A stretch of DNA of 64,000 nt from Coturnix japonica (taxonomy: Eukaryota; Chordata; Aves; Galliformes; Phasianidae), in assembly GCF_001577835.2 (NCBI RefSeq), contig NC_029520.1, positions 53,310,652-53,374,651 of the forward strand. Direction: 5' to 3'. Positions within the stretch are counted from its first letter, which is position 1. Each line of letters starts with the position of its first letter. Below are positions 51,001 to 56,938 of this stretch, one piece after another. The notes beneath the pieces are model-generated. The model did no database searches and had not been told where the DNA came from. It saw nothing but the letters and a program-made list of their open reading frames with translations. Position numbers and translations under genes: made by a program.

Positions 51001-51635
51001 CAACAACAGCCGCCGGTTACGGTGGGAAGGGCCGGACCCGGACCCGCTGTGTCCGCCCCGGTTCGGCCCCGCGTTACAGCAGCGCCCTGATCGCAGCCCG
51101 GCCCTTCGCCCCCGTTTCCCCCCGTGCCCATCCCGCTCCCCCCGGCCGTACCCGTCATCTCGGCCATGTCCCTGCCGGGGATGCCCATCAGCTCGGCGCA
51201 CGCCTCCATCTGCTGCGCCACCAGCGCTTTGGTGGGCGCGAGGAACAGCACTTTACCGGACGGGAACCAGCGGTAGAAGTTGTACATCACCACGGCGGCC
51301 ACGAAGGTCTTGCCCAGCCCTGTGGGCAGACACAGCAGCGTGTTGGCGAGCAGCGCCGTGCGGGCCATGCGCAGCTGGTACGGCCGCTCGGGCCGGTTGG
51401 TCGGGTAGATCCACAGCGCGCCCGCCAACGGGCAGAACCCGGCGGCCGCCGCCTCGGGGCCCGGATCCGGGTTCGGGTTCGGGTTCGGCTCCGGGTCCAG
51501 CTCCGCGGCCGCAGCCGCCAGCAGCTCGTCGTCATCGTGGTCGCTGTTGTTGGCCGCCCCCGGCCCGGCCTGAACAGCACGAGCCGCGTCCCGCAGCCAC
51601 AGCTCGGGCAGGGAGCGCTGCCGGGAACCGGACAT
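4537..51635 (-). CDS. FANCM: FANCM, Fanconi anaemia group M DNA translocase (complete, 23 exons)
   Basis: Coding exons, 5' to 3' on the minus strand: 51152-51635, 50823-50995, 49996-50073, 49380-49538, 33243-33374, 32659-32791, 31124-31252, 30533-30634, 29571-29758, 28559-28765, 26125-26356, 22362-22519, 21641-21793, 12927-14832, 12187-12263, 12016-12084, 10946-11083, 9890-10046, 9085-9191, 7088-7621, 5732-6062, 4859-5150, 4537-4684. They total 6087 nt (2028 aa plus stop; human is about 2048 aa), every junction is GT-AG and every phase agrees. The start is MSGSRQRSL, like human MSGRQRTLF, though the start codon context is weak (T at -3). FANCM is the ATP-dependent DNA translocase that anchors the Fanconi core complex, binds MHF1/2, remodels stalled forks and recruits the BLM-TOP3A-RMI complex. 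Walker A PTGLGKT (104-110), DEAH (206-209), QRMGRTGR (571-578), the RMI-binding FDLGF (1229-1233) and the C-terminal ERCC4-like/HhH module are all visible. Intron 4 hosts a second gene on the opposite strand. Confidence 0.97.
6063..7087 (-). other. FANCM intron 20
   Basis: Contains one young CR1 fragment (about 6439-6738); nothing else recognised. Confidence 0.8.
6439..6738 (-). mobile_element. CR1 LINE fragment (3' end)
   Basis: Minus-oriented CR1 3' region in FANCM intron 20. It is nearly identical by eye to the copies at 29139-29430 and 48961-49326 (shared runs such as CAGCCCAGGCTGCCCAGAGC), indicating one fairly young subfamily. Confidence 0.9.
7756..7958 (+). mobile_element. CR1 LINE fragment
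   Basis: CR1 3' region (GGTTGGACGTTAGGAG near the start, CATGATTCTATGATT tail). Diverged, hence older. Confidence 0.8.
8290..8714 (+). mobile_element. CR1 LINE fragment
   Basis: Long CR1 3' fragment: GCCTGGAGAAGAGGAGGCTC motif, then GGTTGGACTGGATGATCTTC and an ATTCTGTGATTCTGTGATTC tail. Confidence 0.9.
9389..9464 (+). mobile_element. CR1 LINE 3' tail fragment
   Basis: Only the last ~75 bp of a CR1 (GGTCCCTTCCAACCCAAACC), in FANCM intron 18 (9192-9889). Confidence 0.75.
10047..12015 (-). other. FANCM introns 17 and 16 flanking exon 17 (10946-11083)
   Basis: Intron 17 (10047-10945) shows nothing recognisable. Intron 16 (11084-12015) holds one CR1 (11451-11869). Confidence 0.7.
11451..11869 (+). 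mobile_element. CR1 LINE fragment
   Basis: CR1 3' region with GGCCTGGAGAAAAGAAGGCT, GGATGCCCCGTCCATCCCTG, GAGGTCCCTTCCAACCTGGG and a TTCTGTGATTCTGTGA tail. Confidence 0.9.
12927..14832 (-). other. FANCM: FANCM exon 14: large disordered exon with MM1 and MM2 docking motifs
   Basis: A single exon of 1906 nt (about residues 777-1411). It opens with [18 protein letters not shown]. Conserved islands sit in poorly conserved Ser/Glu-rich sequence: [20 protein letters not shown], resembling human MM1 (FANCF contact), and [13 protein letters not shown], resembling MM2, the RMI1/RMI2 contact. The rest has little similarity to human as I recall it. Confidence 0.88.
15236..15287 (+). mobile_element. CR1 LINE 3' tail fragment
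   Basis: Short diverged CR1 end (GACTTGCTGATCTCAAAGGT, then TGTATGATTCTA). Confidence 0.55.
16450..16665 (-). mobile_element. CR1 LINE fragment, older
   Basis: Minus-oriented and diverged: GGTTGGAAAAGATCCCCAAG, CCACCATGCCCAATGACCTC and CCAACCTGAGCCTC blocks match CR1 order. Confidence 0.7.
17551..17600 (+). mobile_element. Possible CR1 3' fragment
   Basis: GGCATGGTGGTGACAG followed by ATGGTTGGACTTGGTGATC resembles the penultimate part of CR1; short and diverged. Confidence 0.45.
19440..19460. repeat. Perfect 10-bp inverted repeat
   Basis: TATGATTGTA and its reverse complement separated by one base, at the edge of an AT-rich, repeat-free block in FANCM intron 13. Function unknown. Confidence 0.6.
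19440..20080. promoter_or_regulatory. Candidate conserved non-coding element
   Basis: AT-rich block without CR1 or simple repeats, with several TAATT/ATTA homeodomain-like cores. It reads unlike the surrounding GC-richer intron DNA. Conservation cannot be judged from one sequence. Confidence 0.25.
21170..21478 (+). mobile_element. CR1 LINE fragment, older
   Basis: CR1-like order: AGCCTGAAGCAGAGGAGGCT, later AATATCAGGAGGTATTTC, then AACTATTCTATGATTCTGTG tail. Confidence 0.75.
21641..22519 (-). other. FANCM: FANCM exons 12-13: MHF-binding region
   Basis: Exon 12 ([20 protein letters not shown]) and exon 13 ([17 protein letters not shown], then [16 protein letters not shown]) match the segment of human FANCM known to fold around the MHF1-MHF2 histone-fold complex. 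A 568 bp intron separates them. Confidence 0.88.
22520..26124 (-). other. FANCM intron 11
   Basis: Contains one CR1 (23131-23487). No gene, RNA or other repeat recognised in the remaining 3.2 kb. Confidence 0.7.
23131..23487 (+). mobile_element. CR1 LINE fragment
   Basis: CR1 3' region with GGATGCCCCGTCCTTGGAGG, GAGGTCCCTTCCAACCCGGG and repeated ATTCTGTG tail units. Confidence 0.9.
26455..26525 (-). mobile_element. CR1 LINE short fragment
   Basis: GGGGTTGGAAGGGCTCTGCA followed by CCAGCCCCCTGCCACAGCAG, a CR1 3' core in reverse. Confidence 0.65.
28157..28378 (-). mobile_element. CR1 LINE fragment, older
   Basis: AGAATCACACAATCATTAAC start and CACCTCCAGGGATGGTGAAC block; same diverged type as 16450-16665. 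Confidence 0.8.
28766..32658 (-). other. FANCM introns 6-9
   Basis: Four introns (31253-32658, 30635-31123, 29759-30532, 28766-29570). Apart from the young CR1 at 29139-29430 no repeat or gene was recognised. Confidence 0.7.
29139..29430 (-). mobile_element. CR1 LINE fragment, young
   Basis: Minus-oriented copy almost identical by eye to 6439-6738, in FANCM intron 9. Confidence 0.92.
34600..35095 (-). mobile_element. CR1 LINE fragment
   Basis: About 500 bp of minus-oriented CR1 3' region: GTTGGAAAAGACCTTCAAGA, GTTTCCCCTCGTCCTGTCAC, CTCCCCTCAGCCTCCTTTTC, ending near CCTCTGTGTACTGAGG. Confidence 0.92.
36506..36880 (-). mobile_element. CR1 LINE fragment
   Basis: Minus-oriented: ACATCACAGAACGGCTTGGG start, CACCTCCAGGGATGGGGCAC, and a diverged upstream part to about 36880. 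Confidence 0.9.
38214..38375 (+). repeat. Homopurine tract upstream of the SOUL gene
   Basis: About 160 bp made almost entirely of A and G on the plus strand (GGAAAGGAG-like units), 300-460 bp upstream of the SOUL start codon. Such tracts can form triplex DNA; any promoter role is inference. Confidence 0.7.
38516..38583 (+). repeat. CA-rich microsatellite
   Basis: Interrupted (CA)n run with GATA/GATG interruptions, ending about 90 bp before the SOUL start codon. Confidence 0.85.
38590..39000 (+). promoter_or_regulatory. CpG-rich promoter and first exon of the SOUL gene
   Basis: Abrupt change to CpG-rich sequence around the first exon, with GC-box-like CCCGCCCC and CCGCCCCC motifs. A TGATAAAG element lies about 40 bp before the ATG. 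The transcription start cannot be fixed from sequence. Confidence 0.5.
38675..45738 (+). CDS. SOUL: SOUL/HEBP-family heme-binding protein, nested in FANCM intron 4
   Basis: Five coding exons join in phase: 38675-38903, 43473-43564, 44626-44767, 45000-45183 and 45567-45738 (TAG at 45736), giving 272 aa. All junctions are GT-AG. Residues 1-76 form an acidic segment ([20 protein letters not shown], then [17 protein letters not shown]). From Met78 the protein reads like the SOUL domain: [73 protein letters not shown], and the terminal [20 protein letters not shown]. The order and spacing match HEBP1/HEBP2. The family binds heme or porphyrin in the cytosol; chicken SOUL was originally found as a retina and pineal transcript. 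The whole gene lies inside FANCM intron 4 on the opposite strand. The family call is firm; identity with the original chicken SOUL rather than a paralogue is inference. A distal AATAAA at 47191-47196 may end its 3'UTR. Confidence 0.88.
39299..39384 (+). repeat. 33-bp tandem repeat, about 2.6 copies
   Basis: Units beginning CTGCCCCTGCACACAGTGAT and ending GAGCAGGGAT, two perfect copies plus a partial, in SOUL intron 1. Confidence 0.9.
39707..39968 (-). mobile_element. CR1 LINE fragment
   Basis: Minus-oriented: ATAATCATAGAAAGGTTTGG start, AGGGGCATCCACAGCCTCAC, GTTTCCCCTCGTCCTGTATT end. Confidence 0.9.
41737..41845 (+). mobile_element. Probable MIR-like (ancient tRNA-derived) SINE
   Basis: GAGAGCCAGGACATGTAGGT, TTTGATTTCCAGCTC, ACTGAGTGACACAGGCTCAG and TTAATTCCTCTGCTCC follow the order of the MIR consensus as I recall it (GAGCCAGACTGCCTGGGTTC... 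GTGTGACCTTGGGCAAG). Diverged; an old amniote fossil if right. Confidence 0.55.
42266..42400 (-). mobile_element. CR1 LINE fragment
   Basis: AATCATAGAAACACAAGGCT, then GGCCTGCAAGATCATCTACT, the reverse of a CR1 3' end. Confidence 0.75.
42450..42488 (+). mobile_element. CR1 LINE 3' tail fragment
   Basis: GGAACTTGGTCTTTTCCAAC followed by a GATTCTATGAT tail; opposite orientation to the adjacent piece. Confidence 0.65.
42949..43125 (-). mobile_element. CR1 LINE fragment
   Basis: CAGAATCACAGAATGCTGTG start and GGTCCAACTCCCTGCAATGC, a CR1 3' end in reverse, just upstream of SOUL exon 2. Confidence 0.85.
47596..47675 (+). repeat. 13-bp minisatellite, about six copies
   Basis: Near-perfect tandem copies of CTATGGAGCACGG. 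Confidence 0.9.
48961..49326 (+). mobile_element. CR1 LINE fragment, young
   Basis: Plus-oriented copy of the same near-identical subfamily as 6439-6738 and 29139-29430. It ends at TTCCATGGTTCTATGA, about 55 bp from FANCM exon 4. Confidence 0.92.
50281..50830 (-). repeat. 17/18-bp minisatellite containing the FANCM exon 2 splice donor
   Basis: About 31 tandem units fill most of the 749 bp FANCM intron 2. On the minus strand a unit reads TACTGCCAGGTAACGTG or an 18-bp variant. The first unit is the end of exon 2 itself (Tyr-Cys-Gln codons) plus its GTAAC donor. Seven units keep CAGGTAA, about seven read CATGTAAC, and most of the rest are CATATAAC, which lacks the GT. On the plus strand the units stay open in more than one frame, which explains long Tyr-Met-Ala-Val-Gln-like frames with no gene content. 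Confidence 0.95.
50823..51635 (-). other. FANCM: FANCM exons 1-2: N-terminus and helicase motifs I-II
   Basis: Residues 1-219. Exon 1 encodes a low-complexity acidic/Pro-Asn start, then ALWIYPTN, the Walker A motif PTGLGKT at 104-110 and [12 protein letters not shown]. Exon 2 carries [16 protein letters not shown] and the Walker B/DEAH box (206-209), ending in Tyr-Cys-Gln directly at the splice donor. Intron 1 is only 156 bp. Confidence 0.95.
51463..51498 (-). repeat. Coding GGGTTC hexamer repeat in FANCM exon 1
   Basis: Three perfect plus diverged flanking hexamers encode the Pro-Asn run [14 protein letters not shown] at about residues 48-61, in the variable N-terminus ahead of the helicase core. 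Confidence 0.8.
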
Positions 51636-51697
51636 CGAGGGACCGGGGGGAGGAGCGGGACCGGGCGGAGGAGGAGGAGGAGGAGGAGGGCGGGAAG
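51636..51697. promoter_or_regulatory. 62-bp bidirectional promoter core between FANCM and FKBP3 start codons
   Basis: Only 62 bp separate the two ATGs. The spacer holds a GGA-triplet run. An E2F-like GGCGGGAA (51689-51696) runs straight into a YY1-like AAGATGGCGGC (51695-51705) that contains the FKBP3 start codon. No TATA box is seen. Confidence 0.75.
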
Positions 51698-54600
51698 ATG
51701 GCGGCGGGCACCGCGCCCGCGCAGCGCTGGAGCGACGAGGAGCTGAGGAGCGAAACGCTGCCCAAGAAGGACATCATCAAGTTCCTGCAGGAGCACGCGG
51801 CGCAGCAGGTACGGAACGGTACGGTACGGTACGGTACGGTATGGTACGGTACGGTACGGTACGGCACGGTACAGTACGGTACTGCACTGCACGGCACAGC
51901 TCGGCCCCGCTGACCCCGCTGCTGCTGCTGCCGTTGCAGTTCCTGGCCGAGCACCGGCTGCTGGGGCAGGTGAAGAACGTGGCCAAGACGGCCACCAAGG
52001 AGCAGCTGATCGCGGCCTACACGCGGCTGTTCCACACGCAGGTGACGGGCCGGGCGGGGGGTGCGGGACGGGGCGGGGCGGGACGTGACGGCGGCTCGTC
52101 CCCGCGGCTCGTAGCAATTCAAGGGCACGGACGGAACCGAGCGGGCGGAGAAGGAGAAACCCGGGAAGGCGGAGGGAGAGAAGGGGAAAGAGAAGGAGAA
52201 GGAGAAGGCGGCCAAGAACGAGGAGAACGCGGAGGAGGTCGGTGAGACGGGCCGGGCCGCTGCGCTGCGCACACGTGGGGAGCGACGGGGAAACGGCCCG
52301 GGGGGGGCGGAGCGATTCAACATGTGAACCGGTGTGTGATGAACAGGGGCCGCCAAAATACACCAAATCCATCCTGAAAAAGGGCGACAAAACCAACTTC
52401 CCCAAGAAAGGAGACACGGTGCATTGCTGGTACACCGGGAAACTGCAGGACGGAACCGTGTTCGACACCAACGTCCAGACCAGTACGACCGTGTGTGTGT
52501 GTGTGTGTGTGTGTGTGTCTGTGCCTTTGTCCCTGTGCACCGCAGGGCCGGGCGGGGCTGTGTGCAATAGGGCAGCACTGTTGGCTTCTCTAAGGAGGCA
52601 CGAAGCTCCAACCCCCCCCACAGGCAGGGCCACCAACCTCCACATTGATCCCAGCCCAGGCTGCCCAGGGCCCCATCCAACCTGGCCTTGAACAGCTCCA
52701 GGGATGGACGGGGCAGCAGAGCAGGATGTGCTGATAATGCAGCCGTGGCACAGTGGGCTGGAAGGCACCTTTAACAGTCGATTGGTTCCAACCCCAAACC
52801 TGTGGCTGTGATGGGAGGATTCAGGGCTGCCCGGAGCCCTTCCAGCAGTGCCATCCTGCACCATGAGCAGCTCAGCCCCAGCCATGCACTGCTTTAAAAC
52901 ACTTCTGCAGCGTTCCAAGCAGATTCAGTTCACAGCGGTGATAGAGGGGTGTCACAGGGACACAGATACACACAGCAGTGATCCCAGGTGAAGCTGGGAC
53001 TGTGCTGTTAAAGCACGTCAATGCCAAACTGTCTTTCAGGCTCCAAGAAGAAGAAAGCAGCCAAGCCTTTAAGTTTCAAAGTTGGCATCGGGAAAGTCAT
53101 CAGAGGTGTAAGTACGACTCAGTCCTGATCCCCTCAGGACACAGAGTTCTCAGCTGTGTGACCGCGGTGCAGAGCTGGGGCTGCTGCTGTTTATTGCTGA
53201 GCTGGGAAGGGAAAGCTGTGCCGTCAGCAGGACGTGCTGCTGGTCTGCTCCGGGTGCATCCACCCACCTGCAGCAGCACTGCAGAGCGGTGCAGGGAGCA
53301 GAGCCCCTCATTGCCTGCTCAGCGCTGCACCACGGGCCGCTGTGTGCTGAGCAGACACAAGGTTGGTTGGGCTTTGTCAGCACCTTCCTGGCAGGGGACG
53401 CAGCCTGGGGCACATGGCCAGCACTGCACAACTCACCGGGGTTTTCTTTACTTGCTGGGCTCGATGCTCCTGTGCTGTTTGGCACCACAGGGCCTGTAAC
53501 CGGCCCTGCTGGGGTTACAGGCCACCAGGAGCAGCTGTTTGTTGTGATGCTGACATGGTGCTCAAATGGCTTTGGTAGAGCAGCCTCTAAATGGGACGAG
53601 GACTGCTGTGAAGCTGGTATTCAAGAACCAGCCCTCAATGAGCACTAATCCATGGATGGGACAGGGAGGGAATCAAGAGGTGGAGGCAGATCAGGAGACA
53701 AAACCTCCCTGCTGTACACAGTGTTCAGCTCTGCAGCGTGTCCTGGGCCATGGGTTGTCCCTTGGAACACGTGTTGACTTCTCTGGTTCAGCAGCCTGCT
53801 CACTGCGTGCCTGTGGGGCTGGGCTGTGCCGTGCTGGGCTGTGCCGTGCTGGGCTGTGCCATGCTGGGCTGTGCTGTGCTGGATGGCCCCAGATGGAAGA
53901 ATGAGAAAGTGCCTTGCTGAGTGCACTGGGTGGGCCAATGCTGGAAGAAATGAAGTGGTATCACACAGACCGTTGTAGAAGCAGGTGAGCAGCAGTTCTG
54001 TTGGCAGGGCTTTAAGTCGTGCTTTGTTTTGGTTTTGTTCAGTGGGATGAAGCTCTGTTAACCATGAGCAAAGGAGAGAAGGCTCAGCTGGAAATCGAAC
54101 CTGAGTGGGCGTATGGCAAGAAAGGGCAGCCGGACGCCAAGTATCCTTTCACATCAGTTCCTGCTATTTGGGGTATGCTGTGAATGCTGCTGGCAGGACC
54201 GTGTGCTTTACAGACAGGGACACGGTGCAGGGCTCAGTGCTGCACTGAGGGATATAAATAAGTGACACGAAGTGACGGCTCCAACTGCTGCTTGTTTGGA
54301 AGGAAACCTTCCATCCACATTACTGCATTGCAGTGTGCAGCAGATACCCCATTGCTTTCTACTTTGTTCTCCAGCTCCTGAATGCAGCACAAACATGGGT
54401 AACAACCTGCTGCTTGTTAGGAAGGGATGATTCTCCTGTTCTAACCTCATGTGCTGGTAGCGGGAAGTGCTGGCTGAGCAAACTTCCTTCCACAGCAGAG
54501 TGCCCTGAAATGGGGCAGTGTGACCGCAAGGGGGGCAGCGCTCAGACAGTGCAGGTAAAACAGCTCTTCAGGTGGAATCAGAACCATGGAGCCGTGTTTT

Positions 54601-54864
54601 AATAACAGTTGTGTGCAGCCCTGGCACTGGGCGTCTCACAAGCGCTGTGTGGAGCAGCAGCTGTGGTTGCACAAAGGCGCAGTGTGAGCACAGCTCGAGT
54701 GATGTGATGTGGCTGCTGAGGGGCACAGCAGGTGCTCAGTGGTTCCATAGCTCCGTCAGCTCAGTGTCCATGTTGTTGTTCTGTGCGTTCCCTTAACTTG
54801 TGCCAACAGGATTCCACCAAATGCAAAGCTTTTCTTTGAGGTGGAGCTGGTGGACATTGAGTGA
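51698..54864 (+). CDS. FKBP3: FKBP3 (FKBP25), nuclear peptidyl-prolyl isomerase, complete
   Basis: Seven coding exons: 51698-51808, 51940-52041, 52115-52237, 52347-52482, 53040-53107, 54043-54140 and 54810-54864 (TGA at 54862), 230 aa against 224 in human. Residues 1-71 are the N-terminal basic helical bundle ([37 protein letters not shown]). Exon 3 encodes a Lys/Glu-rich linker. The FKBP domain follows: [38 protein letters not shown], the basic [18 protein letters not shown] insert, [40 protein letters not shown] and [10 protein letters not shown]. The aromatic/acidic pocket landmarks (YTG, FDT, GW181) are intact. In the family it is a nuclear, nucleic-acid-binding, rapamycin-sensitive isomerase. 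Exon 3 uses an unusual donor (GTCGGT), and intron 6 has U12-type signals. The gene is head-to-head with FANCM. Confidence 0.95.
51809..51893 (+). repeat. GTACG pentamer array starting at the FKBP3 intron 1 donor
   Basis: FKBP3 intron 1 begins GTACGGAACGGTACGG and continues as about 12-15 imperfect GTACG units over roughly 85 bp; the first unit is the 5' splice site itself. Confidence 0.9.
52491..52518 (+). repeat. (GT)n microsatellite near the FKBP3 intron 4 donor
   Basis: About 14 GT dinucleotides starting roughly 8 bp downstream of the exon 4 splice donor. Confidence 0.9.
52600..52716 (-). mobile_element. CR1 LINE fragment
   Basis: AGCTCCAACCCCCCCCACAG and CCCCATCCAACCTGGCCTTG, minus-oriented CR1 core. 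Confidence 0.85.
53108..54042 (+). other. FKBP3 intron 5
   Basis: 935 bp, GC-rich; contains a 15-bp minisatellite (53815-53882) and nothing else recognisable. Confidence 0.8.
53815..53882 (+). repeat. 15-bp minisatellite, about 4.5 copies
   Basis: Tandem GGGCTGTGCCGTGCT units with single-base variants in FKBP3 intron 5. Confidence 0.9.
54141..54809 (+). other. FKBP3: FKBP3 intron 6, U12-type (minor spliceosome) intron
   Basis: The 5' splice site is GTATCCTTT, the exact U12 consensus, and CCTTAAC (54791-54797) matches the U12 branch site with its A 13 nt before the AG. No long polypyrimidine tract is seen. Splicing here is required to read AA-G (Lys) into IPPNAK. No gene or mobile repeat was recognised inside. 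Confidence 0.88.
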
Positions 54865-55483
54865 AATGAAGGCTTTTCTTTGCTGCTGGGATCGCTTTGG
54901 AGCAAGGAAGCTTCTGCAGCTGCAGTTTTGCTCTGGGAACTTCAGGATGTAACCACAACTGAGGCCTTGTACTGACATCACATCTGCTCCCCATCTGCTG
55001 TACAGAAACGTACCACTAAAGAAAACAGTTTATACGTGCAACTGGTGCTGCCTTGTGTCTGCTTACACCTTCTGCCCTCTCACTTGAGGGGGAAATGCAC
55101 CCACCTCCAATGCCTGCAGCAGCCCCACTCTGCGCTGCCATTCTTGTCCCCACCAACTCCATCATCCCTCAGCACCAACTTGTAACTGAAATGCATTCAT
55201 TCAATGCTGACACCTTTCTCTTGAGTTCCTCGCAGTGCAGCTGTGCATTGCATTGCCTGCCCAGCACCGCAGGGTGCAGCTGTGGCACTGCTCCCATCAT
55301 AAGAGATGGGGAATTCCTCCTTTAAATGCACTGTGAGCTGCTGGGTGCGATGCCCGCCTGCCTCCAGCTGGAGCTGTAGCAGTGCTAACACTGCACGACT
55401 CAACCCTGCTCTGAACCAAACCGCAATGAGTTGTGGCTGTGAATGAGGGAACCCAAGGAAGCTCCAAGAACGGCTGAATTGCT

Positions 55484-55489
55484 TTTATT
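55484..55489 (-). other. PRPF39: Candidate distal PRPF39 poly(A) signal
   Basis: AATAAA on the minus strand about 1.45 kb after the PRPF39 stop codon. Confidence 0.4.
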
Positions 55490-56570
55490 ACGAAAATGAA
55501 ATGATCACTTTGATCAAAATGAAAAAATTTGCTCACATTGTGTACATGAAAAACTCCAGATACAAAAATCATCCCAAACACAGCTTGTGCTTCTTAAAAA
55601 AAGAACGCAACATCATTTTGCACTGCATTTTAATTTCGGACCCCCCACGTGGAATAGAAAACACATCACAGCTTCCAAAGGCTGCCACCTCCAGCTGCAG
55701 AGCTTCAGCCCTGGCCTTATAACAAAGGAATTGGGATTTGCTCACTGGGGCATAGGAAGGATCACACAATGGAAACAGGCACAGTTTTGGTTGGGAAGGA
55801 GAGCAGAGCAGGTCAAAGAGCTGCTTATTCTAACACAGAGAGGTTTACGGATCAGACCCACAGCACTGCACTGGGCTAAGGGGCAGGGTGCTGCCTGCAG
55901 GGGTTGCACCAAGTGCCACCTCCATCCAAGGTGGAGTCAGCAAAGCTGCACTGCTGTGAGCATTGGGGAAAGGCTGCAGCACTGCACAGCAGCTGGGCAA
56001 GGGGATGAGAAAGTGGGAAGCATCCCCTGCAGCCCCAGTGTCAGCCAGGGGCAGGAGGTGCTCTGTGCACTGCAGCAGATGGACCCTGCAGCCTGTAGGG
56101 GCCACGCAGAGCAGGTGGCTGTGCCCCGAGGCTGCTGCAGCCCGGTGGGGGTTGGCCCACCCTGATGCAGGGGGTCTGGCAGCAGCTGCAGCCCAGAGGA
56201 CACCCAGCTGGATCAGTGCCTGGATCAAATCCTGCAGCCATGTGGGAAACGCTCCTGAAGGCAGGGGAAGGACCCACCCTGGGGCAGGGAAGAGCACAAG
56301 GAAAGGAGAGGAGCAGAGAAGACATTGTACAGCCTGACCACAACCCTCACTCCCACCCCATGGCACTTAGTGGGGAGAAGGTGGAAGAATTGAGGCAGAC
56401 GTTGAACCTGGGAAGAAGGGGAGCAGCAGGACAGTGTTCTCAGTTTGCTGTTAGTTCTCACCGCCCTACTCTGTTACAAATTCATCTTCCACACACTGAG
56501 CCCGTTCTGCCCATGGTGCCAAGGGCTGAGCATCGTCCCTGCCCTCAGCCGGGCACACTGAGCTGCTGGG

Positions 56571-56576
56571 TTTATT
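56571..56576 (-). other. PRPF39: Candidate proximal PRPF39 poly(A) signal
   Basis: AATAAA on the minus strand about 360 bp after the PRPF39 stop codon. Confidence 0.45.
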
Positions 56577-56938
56577 GGGGAAATCCTACATTATCCATGT
56601 GGCCTGAGGAGAAACAAGGGAGCAGCGTGGAGGGGCAGCCAGAGCAGGTCAGCACTGCAGGGATCGCTACGAGACCGAACAAAACGCTTCAGAGAGCTCC
56701 ATAAGTTAGTGCAGGGAATTTAAAAAATGCATTTATGGTAAACTAGAATTGTACAGATACCATTTATCAGTTACCAGCACACAATTCTTGCTTCACACAT
56801 ACCCTGTGAACATCAGCTCATTTTACATGCAGAAGACCAAAAAGCAGGTATTACAACAGTTCTTTCACAACCCTAATTTAGAAAAATATATTTTACTCTT
56901 TGTTGATACTGCACAGTGAACGTCACCCGCTGCTCTGA

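Larger units (their letters stand above)
51000..52300. promoter_or_regulatory. CpG island over the FANCM/FKBP3 head-to-head promoter
   Basis: Dense CpG and GC-rich sequence covering FANCM exon 1, the 62-bp spacer and FKBP3 exons 1-3, typical of a bidirectional housekeeping promoter. Confidence 0.8.
52483..53039 (+). other. FKBP3 intron 4
   Basis: Contains a GT microsatellite and a minus-oriented CR1 remnant at 52600-52716. Confidence 0.8.
54865..56938. other. Convergent 3' regions of FKBP3 and PRPF39
   Basis: FKBP3 3'UTR probably ends near 55030-55050 (variant hexamer ACTAAA at 55015-55020). PRPF39 3'UTR comes from the other side, with minus-strand AATAAA hexamers at 56571-56576 and 55484-55489. 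If the distal one is used, about 450 bp separate the genes. No coding exon recognised. Confidence 0.55.

Noticed and set aside
50269-51090. A 273-codon plus-strand open frame with repeated Tyr-Met-Ala-Val-Gln-like units.
   Set aside because: It is the reverse strand of the FANCM intron 2 minisatellite running into FANCM exons 2 and 1; an 18-bp unit stays open by chance and there is no independent gene signal.
52739-52812. Second CR1-like stretch following 52600-52716.
   Set aside because: Only short CR1-like words (GGGCTGGAAGGCACCTTTAA) are present; too diverged to call a separate element.
51287-52918. A 543-codon minus-strand open frame.
   Set aside because: It is a GC-rich shadow frame antisense to FKBP3 exons 1-4 and out of frame with FANCM exon 1; FANCM and FKBP3 account for the region with consistent splicing.
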